From Bacteroidales bacterium (GTDB taxonomy: Bacteria > Bacteroidota > Bacteroidia > Bacteroidales > UBA932): DNA of 54,684 nucleotides. The stretch is from contig JAILIM010000108.1 of the NCBI GenBank assembly GCA_024695285.1, positions 1 to 54,684 on the forward strand. The letters are read 5' to 3'. Under the pieces are notes generated by a model. That model made no database searches. It was not told the DNA's origin and saw nothing but the letters and a program-made list of their open reading frames with translations. This document shows positions 1 through 8,432 of this stretch, piece after piece; positions within the stretch are counted from its first letter, which is position 1, and every line of letters starts with the position of its first letter. The position numbers and the translations under genes are program-made.

Positions 1-20
1 TCTCTCTCAAGTAACATACT

Positions 21-135
21 GCGGTGGTTAGTCAAACGCGGTGAGGATCCACCTCTTCCCATCCCGAACAGAGAAGTTAAGCTCACTAGCGCCGATGGTA
101 CTGCCCCACCAGGTGGGAGAGTAGGTAGCTGCCGC
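21..135 (+). rRNA. rrf: 5S ribosomal RNA
   Basis: The segment contains the conserved 5S core (GGATCCACCTCTTCCCAT, CCGAACAGAGAAGTTAAG, AGCGCCGATGGTACTG, GGTGGGAGAGTAGGT). The closing stem pairs GCGG at 21-24 with CCGC at 132-135. The ends are set by that stem and are good to a few bases. The 23S gene would lie just left of the window, so this is the distal end of an rRNA operon. Confidence 0.95.
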
Positions 136-190
136 TTTTCGAAGGGCTCGAGTCATAGGACTCGGGCCCTTTTTTTGTTGCGGCAGCTAC
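125..190. repeat. Inverted copy of the 5S 3' end
   Basis: The last 11 bases of the 5S gene (GTAGCTGCCGC, 125-135) recur as an exact inverted copy at 180-190 (GCGGCAGCTAC). The first terminator hairpin lies between them. In the precursor RNA the two arms could form a long stem around that hairpin, in competition with the mature 5S closing stem. Confidence 0.6.
144..177 (+). terminator. rRNA operon terminator 1
   Basis: GGGCTCGAGTC and GACTCGGGCCC form an 11-bp stem (one G-T pair) around the loop ATAG, followed by seven T residues. It lies directly behind the 5S gene. Confidence 0.9.
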
Positions 191-227
191 TTTTCTAATC
201 TTTATTTGCCCTTCGGGGCGCTTTTCG

Positions 228-264
228 AATCGCTCGAGTCGTTCCGACTCGGGCGATTTTTTTT
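228..264 (+). terminator. rRNA operon terminator 2
   Basis: A second hairpin (ATCGCTCGAGTC / GACTCGGGCGAT, loop GTTCC) is followed by eight T residues. It shares its stem core and its TTTTCGAA flank with the first terminator, so the pair looks like a tandem duplication. Confidence 0.88.
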
Positions 265-304
265 GTGCCCTGCAGAAAAGCTGTGGCGTTATCTGTAAGT
301 TCCT

Positions 305-369
305 GAGAATCAACCATAACTGATTCTCCTATGCACCGTTTTCCTCATAGGAGATGCAGTTGTGGTTGA
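305..369 (+). promoter_or_regulatory. Overlapping hairpins in the 265-471 spacer
   Basis: No gene is seen in the 207 bases between the rRNA terminator and the next CDS. They contain three inverted repeats: 305-312 with 321-328 (GAGAATCA/TGATTCTC), 326-333 with 346-353 (CTCCTATG/CATAGGAG), and 310-322 with 357-369 (13 positions, one wobble pair). The last two nest into one long stem-loop that cannot coexist with the first hairpin. This may be a structured leader or only a chance remnant; no function is known. Confidence 0.4.
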
Positions 370-471
370 ATGTTAAGGAGTTACATTTTACGGTAGATTT
401 GATGAAATATTTCGGATTGTAGATAATAATCTATATATTGCATAAAATCAGTGATAATCATCTTTTTTGTT

Positions 472-3400
472 ATGAAGATCTCATCAGTTTTGCGTTACAT
501 AGCATTAGTATTGTCGGTTTTTGTCCTCTGCGCGTGTCCCGGTGTCAATCCTGATGGCCCGGACGATCCAATCGTTCATGATGATCCGGACAATCCTTCT
601 GCTGGGAAAACTGTCAAGGTCGTTTCCATCAGTGTGGACCGAACCGAAGTAATCCTAAATGTTGGCGGTGTTGATTCCATTGACTATTTCATTGAGCCGG
701 AAAACGCTACAGATAAATCTGTTACGTGGGAATCATCTGATCCTTCTGTAGTGGAGGTTGATGAGGAAGGAACGTTCACTGCAACAGGGCCCGGAACCGC
801 GATCGTGACCGTGCGTACCAACGACGGCGGGAAGACTGCAAGTTGCACCGTAAGCGTGCGCAAACGCCTGTTCGATGAAAGCGATTACGGCAAGGCTGAT
901 GACGATGGCAAGTGTCGCTATAAGTATGGTTCACGCACCATAGTCCTTAGCGAAGATACTGCGGCGCTGTTTTTTGACGTGAGTAAAGAAGGCTTCCGGG
1001 TTAATGACTCAGACCTTGGCGGCAGTCCTGTTTATGAAGGGGATGTATTTGTTTTCCCTGCTTCGGAAATCTTCCCGGAGGGCTATGCAGCTGTGGTCAG
1101 GTCTTCGGACGCTACCGGCAGCGATGAGTATAAAGTGTGGAATATCCACACAGCTCCGGCAACGCTTGAAGAAGTATTTGAAGATCTTCACTTTTCCACT
1201 ATGGATCTGGACCTTGCGAGCAATGTGGATCGTGTGCTTGACGAGGATGGTGCCGAAGTGCAGTTTACTACCACCAAGGCAAGTGCCGGGTTCCAGATAC
1301 AATTGCCGACGGCTTTCGGAATATCATCCAATATCTCATTGGGAGAGAATTGTTCAGTGACACCGAATCTGGTGCTTGGATTTAAAATGGATGCCGAGTG
1401 CGACCTGTCGTGGTGTCGCCTCAATAAATTCAGGACCCGTATCGAGCACAGCGCCAAACTTGATGTGGCTTTTGCTCTTAAGGCTTCAGGCACCCAGAAT
1501 ATTTTCAAGTCGAAAAAATACAGCTTCATATTCGGCACTTTCCCTGTCGGACCTGTTACTCTGCACCCGGTCATTACAGCAAAACTGAACGTTGATCTCA
1601 CGGGTGAAGTGTCACTTACCACGAACCTCCATTTTTACATGGATGAGTACTTCGAACTGGGTTACACAAAGGAGGGTGGTGCATATGCCGACTATGGTAC
1701 TTTACCGGAGCCGGAGGAAACCTCTCCTGTGACTGTGTCCGGCGCCCTGAGCGGCGGAATCTCCGTAGGGCCTGATATTGGCATAGGGTTGAGCATCTGG
1801 GCCGGAGCGCTGCAGCTTACCCTTGACTTGCAGCCTCGCCTCAACGGCACCTTCAACTCCTCTATCCCGTTCAGTAAGGAGACCCTTGTGAACCTGATGT
1901 CTGGCGCTATGGCCGCAGATGTGCTTGCACAGTCGTACTTTGAGTCATCTTTCAGCCTTAAATTCGGCGGGTCTTTCGATTATGGCTGGAAAGGAAGTAC
2001 TCCTTTCTCGTTCCCGGGCGACCTGTCTTACTCCCTCTGCAAGCTTTACTTGATTCCTTCCCTGGCGCCGTCATTCAATTATACTGTTACCGGCAACAAT
2101 GTTCAGTTCGTGACCTCAATTAAAAAACAGAACAGTATTTATGACAAGAACATGTTCATTGTGCTGGAATATCAGGACAGGGAATCGGAAAATTCCAGCA
2201 ACTATGTGACCAAGCGAATAAATGTGCCACTCAGCCTTGATGGAGTGCGGCTGACAGGTGTTGCCTCCAACCTGCCCAGGGGGCATTACTATAATATCGT
2301 CGGTCCGAAAATCGGGATAAGTGCTTTCGACTGCAATCTCGACCTGCTGATGTATCCTGTCCAGCAGTTTGACCGTACGTTCTATATTGAGGACAAGGCT
2401 GATTATCCCATGGAAGAACTGAGGCCGATACTCAAGGACATAATCGATTCCGTTCCCGGCTTCTATACGTATTACCCTGATTGTAACTGGGAGGATCCTG
2501 ATGCGGAGAATTTCTGGAATGTGCGCAGCAGCCTGTCTTATGGTATAAACGAGGTGGAAATATCCCTGCCGTATTCATATATCACAAGAGACTGGTCAAT
2601 CAACATTGGCAGGCATCCCACATCCTTCAACTGGTTGATTAAGTGTGAGTCTGAATCTGGCACACTTAAGAGCTTGGTCATCGACAATGACACCTGTTGC
2701 GGAGTATTCATGGGGTTTGCCGAAGAAGGCCGGCTGGAGGTTCACAGCAAAGCACTGAGAGGCAATGGGGATTATGGCTCAGTGGGTAGCATTGACTTTC
2801 ACAAACGGTATCCCAAGGATGTCGATCTCAGCCGAAGCGGCATTGAAAATCTGAACTTCCTCAGCGGTATTTCCGGTACACTTAAGCTTGACGACTGTTC
2901 ATCTCTTCGTACTATATGGAGCGGGATGATGTATAACGATAAAAAGGAATTGATTGTTCCTGCGTCCGTTTCTGCTTCTGGAACTTCGTTGAATCAAATC
3001 TTTCTGACCGCGGTAAAGGAAGATATGTTTGGCTTCCTCAAGAACTTCAATACCAAGAAACTGACTCTGGAACTGAGTTCGGCCACTACCCTGTCGGGTA
3101 TCCCTGACATCGCGGAAGAATTGTCTGTCACAAGAATGGCCTCTGCTGCTACTGATGGTGACATGTCGATAATAATCAGTGGAGCTACCAAGTTGAAGAC
3201 TGTCGAGGTTCCTATTTCCCTTAATTCTCTGAGGGTTTCAGGATGTCCCAACCTGTCAAGGGTTTCAGTGGAAAGTACTTGCCTGACCCTTGACATCCCG
3301 AAGTCGGAGAAGATAGTTGTGGGAATCGCAGGAGAAGGTCCCTTGCCCGACTGGACAGCCAGTTATTCCACCAGCGGAGTACAGTTGGTGTACAACCATA

Positions 3401-3612
3401 AATACACCTATTCATACGACTATGAATTGGTAGGGCCGGATCCATCTGATAAAACCAAAAACGTCTATACACGCACCTACAAGGGCTATAAGACTGCCGA
3501 GCATGGCTTGTATTATCCATGGGAGCCAGGTCGCGGCTATCATTGCAACGGCCACTATTATATGGAGAACAGCAATTATCCGAACGAACGCTCTGAAAAG
3601 ACCAACCAATAA
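472..3612 (+). CDS. Large surface lipoprotein with Ig-like (Big_2) domain
   Basis: Predicted 1046-residue lipoprotein. The ATG at 472 gives a signal peptide with lipobox LCAC (Cys22); an in-frame GTG at 451 would only add seven residues ahead of it. An Asp/Pro-rich linker follows, then a bacterial Ig-like domain at about 48-130 (ISVDRTEVILNVG, VTWESSDPSVVEVDEEG, GTAIVTV). The remaining 900 or so residues are not recognised. The late part (about 770-960) has short Leu-containing segments like those of surface leucine-rich proteins. Third-position base use is more AT-rich than in the genes to the right, which could mean a different origin. It is the first gene of the rightward group ending with cutC. 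Function unknown; cell-surface location inferred from the lipobox. Confidence 0.85.
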   Translation: MKISSVLRYIALVLSVFVLCACPGVNPDGPDDPIVHDDPDNPSAGKTVKVVSISVDRTEVILNVGGVDSIDYFIEPENATDKSVTWESSDPSVVEVDEEGTFTATGPGTAIVTVRTNDGGKTASCTVSVRKRLFDESDYGKADDDGKCRYKYGSRTIVLSEDTAALFFDVSKEGFRVNDSDLGGSPVYEGDVFVFPASEIFPEGYAAVVRSSDATGSDEYKVWNIHTAPATLEEVFEDLHFSTMDLDLASNVDRVLDEDGAEVQFTTTKASAGFQIQLPTAFGISSNISLGENCSVTPNLVLGFKMDAECDLSWCRLNKFRTRIEHSAKLDVAFALKASGTQNIFKSKKYSFIFGTFPVGPVTLHPVITAKLNVDLTGEVSLTTNLHFYMDEYFELGYTKEGGAYADYGTLPEPEETSPVTVSGALSGGISVGPDIGIGLSIWAGALQLTLDLQPRLNGTFNSSIPFSKETLVNLMSGAMAADVLAQSYFESSFSLKFGGSFDYGWKGSTPFSFPGDLSYSLCKLYLIPSLAPSFNYTVTGNNVQFVTSIKKQNSIYDKNMFIVLEYQDRESENSSNYVTKRINVPLSLDGVRLTGVASNLPRGHYYNIVGPKIGISAFDCNLDLLMYPVQQFDRTFYIEDKADYPMEELRPILKDIIDSVPGFYTYYPDCNWEDPDAENFWNVRSSLSYGINEVEISLPYSYITRDWSINIGRHPTSFNWLIKCESESGTLKSLVIDNDTCCGVFMGFAEEGRLEVHSKALRGNGDYGSVGSIDFHKRYPKDVDLSRSGIENLNFLSGISGTLKLDDCSSLRTIWSGMMYNDKKELIVPASVSASGTSLNQIFLTAVKEDMFGFLKNFNTKKLTLELSSATTLSGIPDIAEELSVTRMASAATDGDMSIIISGATKLKTVEVPISLNSLRVSGCPNLSRVSVESTCLTLDIPKSEKIVVGIAGEGPLPDWTASYSTSGVQLVYNHKYTYSYDYELVGPDPSDKTKNVYTRTYKGYKTAEHGLYYPWEPGRGYHCNGHYYMENSNYPNERSEKTNQ

Positions 3613-3700
3613 AGAATAATATGGCACCATGGGCTCCATGTCCGGGCAAGCGTCTCGTCCATTGTCAACGCGTTGAATACAAACTAAATACCAAATAGCT

Positions 3701-5380
3701 ATGTTCAGAAGAACCACATTGTTCATCCTCGCCCTGCTGTTGTCCATAACTGCCGGCGCCAGCATAAGGGTTATGTCCTACAACGTCCGGCTCGGAGTCG
3801 CCAAGGACGGCGACAATGCTTGGGAAATCCGCAAGGACGCCACCCCCGCCATGCTCCGCGACATCCATCCTGCAGTGTTCGGAGTGCAGGAAGCATACGA
3901 TTTCCAGGTAGCCTACATATTGGAGCAATGCCCTGAATACAAGGCGGTTGGCGTGGGCCGTGATGACGGTAAGTCGGACGGTGAGCACATGTCCGTGTTC
4001 TACGACACCAGACTTATCGAACTGCTGGAATGGGGCACCTACTGGCTCTCCGAGACACCCGATGTGCCGAGCTACGGCTGGGATGCCAAGTGCCGCCGCA
4101 CCGCCACGTGGACCCTCCTCCGCGACATCGCCTCAGGGCAGAAGTTTTACTTCGTCAACACCCACCTCGACCACCGCGGAGCCGTGGCCCGCAGGGAAGG
4201 TCTTGCCTTGATCTACAACAGGATACAGGCTATGAATCCCGACGGCCTTCCCATGGTCCTCACAGGCGACTTCAATGTGCTGACCGATGACGAGTGCCTG
4301 ACTGACATATCGACCCTGATGAAGAACGCCCGCTTTTATTCCATCGACGCCGACACCATCGGCTCCTTCAACGGATTCGGCAAATACGGCAATTCAACAG
4401 GCGCTCCCACGATCACCAAGAAGAATGCGAAGCTCGATGAACTGCAGCCCATTGACTACATCTACTACAGCGGCTTCGACCAGAGCCTTTGCTTCAAAGT
4501 GGTCACCCAGAGCTATGCAGGCAGGAAATTCATCTCCGACCACTTTCCTGTCTATGCCGACCTGGTCATGAAGGGCAGCCGCATCGAGTCCGGCGTGGTT
4601 GCCAGCAAGATACTCGGAGTGGAGAAGAACTACAAGGTCTACCTGCCCGACGGCTACGACCTGGATCCGGACAGGCGCTACCCCGTCCTCTACCTCCTCC
4701 ACGGGGCCAAAGGCACCTGCAACACCTGGCCCAAGAGCTACAACATGAAGATAATCACCGACTGGCGCATGAGCTCCGGATTCAGCGTGCCGATGATAAT
4801 TGTCATGCCGGACGCTTCCGGCGACGGTCCCGACAACGTGGGCCGCTATATGGGCTACTTCAACTACGACGGCTGGCGCTACGAAGATTTCTTCTTCGAG
4901 GAGTTCCTGCCCGAGATTGAGAGCCGTTACCGCATTGTGGGAGATACCAGGCACAGGGCCATCGCAGGCTTGTCCATGGGTGGCCATGGCACCACATTGT
5001 TCGCCATGCATCGTCCGCAGTACTTCTCTTCCGCATGCCCGCTCAGCGGCCGTCTCGAAGGCCGTCCCAACGCCTACCACGACCGCCCGGAGATGCAGGA
5101 GTACCTGGACCACGTGGCTGAAAACGATATGCCGAAATATCTTCGTGACCGCCCGGCAGAGCAGCAGAAGGCTATTTCGGCAATACGCTGGTATATCGAT
5201 TGCGGCGATGACGATTATCTCGTGGACGGTTCGCTGAACCTGTGGCGCGAGATGAAGAAGCTTGGCTTCCCCTGTGCCCAGCTCCGCGTCAGGGAAGGCA
5301 CACACAACCAGGAATACTGGCGCACCGACCTTCCCGAGGTGCTGACTTTCGTCTCTATCGGTTTTTCATCTGATAAATAG
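3701..5380 (+). CDS. Secreted EEP-family phosphoesterase fused to an alpha/beta-hydrolase esterase
   Basis: The 559-residue protein has a Sec signal peptide (about 1-20). An endonuclease/exonuclease/phosphatase domain follows (about 21-292), with MSYNVRLG, the metal-binding Glu in VQEAYD, TGDFNVL and the catalytic SDHFPVY. The second half (about 300-555) is an esterase-D/feruloyl-esterase-type alpha/beta hydrolase: LYLLHGAKG forms the oxyanion region, GLSMGG holds nucleophile Ser425, CGDDD (501-505) the acid and His535 the base. Both active sites look intact. EEP enzymes cleave phosphodiesters or phosphomonoesters; the esterase half would cleave carboxylic esters such as acyl or feruloyl groups. 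The substrate cannot be told from sequence. cutC begins 10 bases after the stop, so they probably share a transcript. Confidence 0.88.
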   Translation: MFRRTTLFILALLLSITAGASIRVMSYNVRLGVAKDGDNAWEIRKDATPAMLRDIHPAVFGVQEAYDFQVAYILEQCPEYKAVGVGRDDGKSDGEHMSVFYDTRLIELLEWGTYWLSETPDVPSYGWDAKCRRTATWTLLRDIASGQKFYFVNTHLDHRGAVARREGLALIYNRIQAMNPDGLPMVLTGDFNVLTDDECLTDISTLMKNARFYSIDADTIGSFNGFGKYGNSTGAPTITKKNAKLDELQPIDYIYYSGFDQSLCFKVVTQSYAGRKFISDHFPVYADLVMKGSRIESGVVASKILGVEKNYKVYLPDGYDLDPDRRYPVLYLLHGAKGTCNTWPKSYNMKIITDWRMSSGFSVPMIIVMPDASGDGPDNVGRYMGYFNYDGWRYEDFFFEEFLPEIESRYRIVGDTRHRAIAGLSMGGHGTTLFAMHRPQYFSSACPLSGRLEGRPNAYHDRPEMQEYLDHVAENDMPKYLRDRPAEQQKAISAIRWYIDCGDDDYLVDGSLNLWREMKKLGFPCAQLRVREGTHNQEYWRTDLPEVLTFVSIGFSSDK

Positions 5381-5389
5381 CCTTCGCTT

Positions 5390-6094
5390 GTGCATTGTTT
5401 GGGAAGGGAATTGTTCTTCGAGTGTTGTTGCACGACTGTCCGTGAGGTCGTGGAAGCGATTTGTGGCGGCGCGTCAAGGATAGAGCTGTGTGAGGAGCTG
5501 GAGATTGGAGGGGTGACTCCGTCTGAGAATTTGATCCGCGAGGCGCTGGAAGCGAACCCTGCGGGGCGGCAGATTCCAATCAATGTGCTGGTGCGGCCAA
5601 GAGGTGGGATTTTCGTTTACTCAAAGGACGAGGCCGAAGTGATGGCCGATCAGATCGGGCTATGTAAGCAATTGGGCGTCAATGGCATAGTTGTCGGTGC
5701 GCTGGATGGCCAGGGAAATGTTGATATGTCGTTGATGCGCCTTCTGATGGCTAAAGCAGCGCCGCTCGAAGTTACATTCCACCGAGCGTTTGACGAATGC
5801 CGTGCTCCTGAGGAGGCGCTCGAAAACATCATAGCCCTTGGCTGCAGAAGGCTGCTTAGCTCGGGGCACGAAAGGTCTGCCTATGAAGGACGGGAACTCC
5901 TCTCGAAGCTGGTCCGCCAGGCCGGCGGCAGGATTATAGTTATGCCTGGAGCCGGGATAACGCCGGACAATATAGCAAGGGTAGTTCAGTCGACGCAAGC
6001 TACAGAGTATCATGGTTCTGCCCATGGCCCTGCCGGCACGACCGACCGGGCAGTTGTCTCAAAAATCATCAGCTGCTACCAGTCGGGTAAGTAA
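5390..6094 (+). CDS. cutC: CutC family protein
   Basis: The protein matches the CutC TIM-barrel family, historically linked to copper homeostasis but with an uncertain reaction. Visible family signatures are GGASRIELCEELEIGGVTPS near the N terminus, INVLVRPRGG, VTFHRAFDEC and VMPGAGIT. Length is 234 residues, close to the usual 240-250. The start is uncertain: GTG at 5390 is used here, but TTG at 5411 would give a start more typical of the family. It ends just before a perfect 23-bp hairpin. Confidence 0.9.
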   Translation: MHCLGRELFFECCCTTVREVVEAICGGASRIELCEELEIGGVTPSENLIREALEANPAGRQIPINVLVRPRGGIFVYSKDEAEVMADQIGLCKQLGVNGIVVGALDGQGNVDMSLMRLLMAKAAPLEVTFHRAFDECRAPEEALENIIALGCRRLLSSGHERSAYEGRELLSKLVRQAGGRIIVMPGAGITPDNIARVVQSTQATEYHGSAHGPAGTTDRAVVSKIISCYQSGK

Positions 6095-6101
6095 ATGATA
6101 C

Positions 6102-6153
6102 GAATACTGTTTTGAAATGGTTGCCAGAGAGCAACCATTTCAAAACAGTATTC
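6102..6153. terminator. Perfect 23-bp hairpin between convergent genes
   Basis: Positions 6102-6124 and 6131-6153 are exact inverted copies (arm GAATACTGTTTTGAAATGGT plus TGC) around the loop CAGAGA. It sits in the 71-base gap between cutC and the convergent nfnB-like gene. There is little T tract, but the symmetrical stem could end or protect both transcripts. Confidence 0.7.
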
Positions 6154-6165
6154 TAAGGGAAATAG

Positions 6166-7542
6166 TTATTTCTTCAGATACTCGTCGATGGCCTTGGCGG
6201 CGGTGCGGCCGGCGCCCATGGCGAGGATCACGGTGGCGGCGCCGGTGACGGCATCGCCTCCGGCGAAGACGCCAGGGCGGGTGGTGGCGCCGTTCTCGTC
6301 GGCCACGAGGCAGCCCCTGCGGGTGATTTCAAGACCCTGTGTGGTCTTGGAAATCAGCGGGTTGGGGGAGGTGCCGAGGGCCATGATCACGGTCTCGGTC
6401 TCAATCTCGAATTCGCTGCTGGGAATGGCCACCGGGCTGCGGCGTCCGCTCTCGTCGGGCTCGCCGAGCTCCATCTTGATGCAGCGCAGGGCGCGCACCC
6501 AGCCCTTCTCGTCGCCAAGCACCTCCACGGGGTTGGTCAGCATATCGAAGATGATGCCTTCCTCGGCGGCGTGGTGGACTTCTTCCTTACGGGCGGGCAG
6601 CTCGGCCTCGGTGCGGCGGTACACGATGTGGACCTCGGCGCCGAGACGCAGGGCGGTGCGGGCGGCATCCATTGCCACGTTGCCTCCACCGACCACGCAG
6701 ACCTTCTTGCCGGCGTGGATAGGAGTCAGGTAGTCCTCGCGCCATGCCTTCATCAGGTTGTTGCGGGTCAGGAACTCATTGGCGGAGAACACGCCGCAGA
6801 GGTTCTCTCCGGGGATGCCCATAAACTTGGGCAGACCGGCGCCGGAGCCGATGAACACGGCCTTGAAGCCTTCTTCGTCCATCAGGGAGTCGATGGTCAC
6901 GGTCTTGCCGATGATCACGTCGGTCTCGATCTTCACGCCGAGGCGGCGGACCTCTTCGATCTCGTGCTTGAGCACCTTGTCCTTGGGCAGACGGAATTCG
7001 GGGATGCCGTATTCCAGCACGCCGCCGGCTTTGTGGAGAGCCTCGAAGATGGTCACGTCATAGCCCCACTTGGCAAGGTCGGAAGCGCAGGCGAGACCTG
7101 CAGGGCCTGAGCCCACGACGGCGACCTTTATGCCGTTGGCGGGAGCGACTGTGGCGGATGCCTTGCCGAGATTCTCATCGGCAACGAACCTTTCGAGCTT
7201 ACCGATGGCCACGGGCTCGCCCTTCACGCCGAGCACGCAGCTGCCTTCGCACTGCGTCTCCTGCGGGCACACGCGTCCGCACACTGCGGGCAGGGAGCTG
7301 TCTTCGGCGATGATGGCTGCGGCACCCTTGATGTCGCCTTCAGCCACCTTGGCGATGAAATCGGGAATCTTGATGCTCACGGGGCAGGCGCCCACGCAGC
7401 GGGGGTTCTTGCAGTGCAGGCAGCGGCTCGCCTCGAGCATCGCTTCCTCACGGTTGTAGCCGTAGCACACTTCTTCGAAATTCTTTGCGCGGACCTGCGG
7501 ATCCTGCTCGCGCACCGCGACTCTGGGTATTCTGTTAGCCAT
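6166..7542 (-). CDS. nfnB: GltA/NfnB-type NADPH-binding flavoprotein with Fe-S clusters
   Basis: The 458-residue protein has the glutamate-synthase small-subunit fold. An N-terminal region carries two cysteine sets for 4Fe-4S clusters (Cys41, 44, 49, 53 and 88, 92, 98, 102). A FAD-binding Rossmann motif GSGPAG follows at 144-149, and an NADPH-binding motif GGGNVAMD at 285-292. Such proteins act as glutamate synthase small chains or as the B subunit of the electron-bifurcating NADH-dependent ferredoxin:NADP+ oxidoreductase. The directly coupled NfnA-like gene (TAATG overlap of stop and start) and the absence of a large glutamate synthase subunit here favour the Nfn role. A SudAB-type sulfide dehydrogenase remains an alternative. 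Confidence 0.88.
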   Translation of the reverse strand: MANRIPRVAVREQDPQVRAKNFEEVCYGYNREEAMLEASRCLHCKNPRCVGACPVSIKIPDFIAKVAEGDIKGAAAIIAEDSSLPAVCGRVCPQETQCEGSCVLGVKGEPVAIGKLERFVADENLGKASATVAPANGIKVAVVGSGPAGLACASDLAKWGYDVTIFEALHKAGGVLEYGIPEFRLPKDKVLKHEIEEVRRLGVKIETDVIIGKTVTIDSLMDEEGFKAVFIGSGAGLPKFMGIPGENLCGVFSANEFLTRNNLMKAWREDYLTPIHAGKKVCVVGGGNVAMDAARTALRLGAEVHIVYRRTEAELPARKEEVHHAAEEGIIFDMLTNPVEVLGDEKGWVRALRCIKMELGEPDESGRRSPVAIPSSEFEIETETVIMALGTSPNPLISKTTQGLEITRRGCLVADENGATTRPGVFAGGDAVTGAATVILAMGAGRTAAKAIDEYLKK

Positions 7543-8402
7543 TATTGTCCCCTCCCTATTTTACAAACGTGTTTTTCATTGGTCTGCGCTTCTTCTGCCT
7601 TGTACTGGCCCTGGCGGCGCATAGCCTCGTCGAAATCGACCTCATAGCCGTCGAATTCCGGTCCTTCCACGCATGCGAAGCGGGTCTTTCCGCCCACGCT
7701 CACGCGGCAGGCGCCGCACATTCCGGTGCCGTCCACCATAAGGGTGTTCAGGCTCACGATGGCGGGGATGCCGAGCTTCTTGCAGGTCAGGGTGGTGAAC
7801 TTCATCATGATCATGGGACCGATGATGACGGCCTGGGTGTAGCTGTGGCCTTCGGAGACCACGTGCTCCAGCATATTGGTGCCCATACCCTTGAAGCCGA
7901 AGGAACCGTCGTCGGTGCAGACAAACAGGTTGTCGCAGACTTCCTTCATCTCATCCACGTAGATGAGCAGGTCCTTGGTCTTGGCGCCGATGATCACGTC
8001 CACAGGGACGCCGTGCTCCTTGAGCCACTTTGCCTGCGGATACACGGGGGCGGTGCCGAGGCCGCCGGCGATGAGGATATAGCGTTGCTTCGCAAGCTCC
8101 TCGGGGCTCATCTTCACGAAGTCGGACGGCTGTCCGAGAGGGCCCACCACGTCGGCGAAACTCTCGCCGGCCTCATAGGCAATGATGTCCGAAGTGGAAG
8201 CACCGATGCGCTGAGTCACTATGGTGACGGTCCCTTCCTCACGGTTGAAGTCGCTGATGGTCAGAGGGATGCGTTCGCCTTTCTCGTCTGCGCGGACAAT
8301 CAGGAATTCTCCGGGCTGTGCTGCTGCAGCAAGCCTGGGTGCTGAGACCTTCATCCTGCAGATGATTGGAGTCAGCATTTCTTTGGTTAAAATTTCAAAC
8401 AT
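7542..8402 (-). CDS. nfnA: NfnA/SudB-type FAD/NAD-binding [2Fe-2S] reductase subunit
   Basis: The 286-residue protein belongs to the dihydroorotate-dehydrogenase electron-transfer (PyrK-like) family. An N-terminal FAD-binding barrel contains RIPLTISD, and an NAD-binding domain contains IAGGLGTAPVYP. The [2Fe-2S] site is D224-x4-C229-x2-C232-x11-C244. Asp at the first ligand position, where PyrK has Cys, is the mark of NfnA/SudB proteins. Its stop overlaps the nfnB start by one base, indicating translational coupling and a stoichiometric complex. It follows the PfkB kinase gene by 30 bases on the same strand. Confidence 0.88.
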   Translation of the reverse strand: MFEILTKEMLTPIICRMKVSAPRLAAAAQPGEFLIVRADEKGERIPLTISDFNREEGTVTIVTQRIGASTSDIIAYEAGESFADVVGPLGQPSDFVKMSPEELAKQRYILIAGGLGTAPVYPQAKWLKEHGVPVDVIIGAKTKDLLIYVDEMKEVCDNLFVCTDDGSFGFKGMGTNMLEHVVSEGHSYTQAVIIGPMIMMKFTTLTCKKLGIPAIVSLNTLMVDGTGMCGACRVSVGGKTRFACVEGPEFDGYEVDFDEAMRRQGQYKAEEAQTNEKHVCKIGRGQ

Positions 8403-8432
8403 TTTATAGTTTTTGTTTATCGGATGCTGGAA

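Noticed and set aside
3621..3698. Short frame of 25 codons before the EEP-esterase fusion gene
   Set aside because: It lacks the Y-x2-P and S-P/S-G pattern of the microprotein family and is too short to support on its own.
6166..8402. Considered as a glutamate synthase pair
   Set aside because: The partner is an FAD/[2Fe-2S] NfnA-like protein and not the large glutamate synthase subunit, and the first cluster ligand is Asp as in NfnA/SudB.
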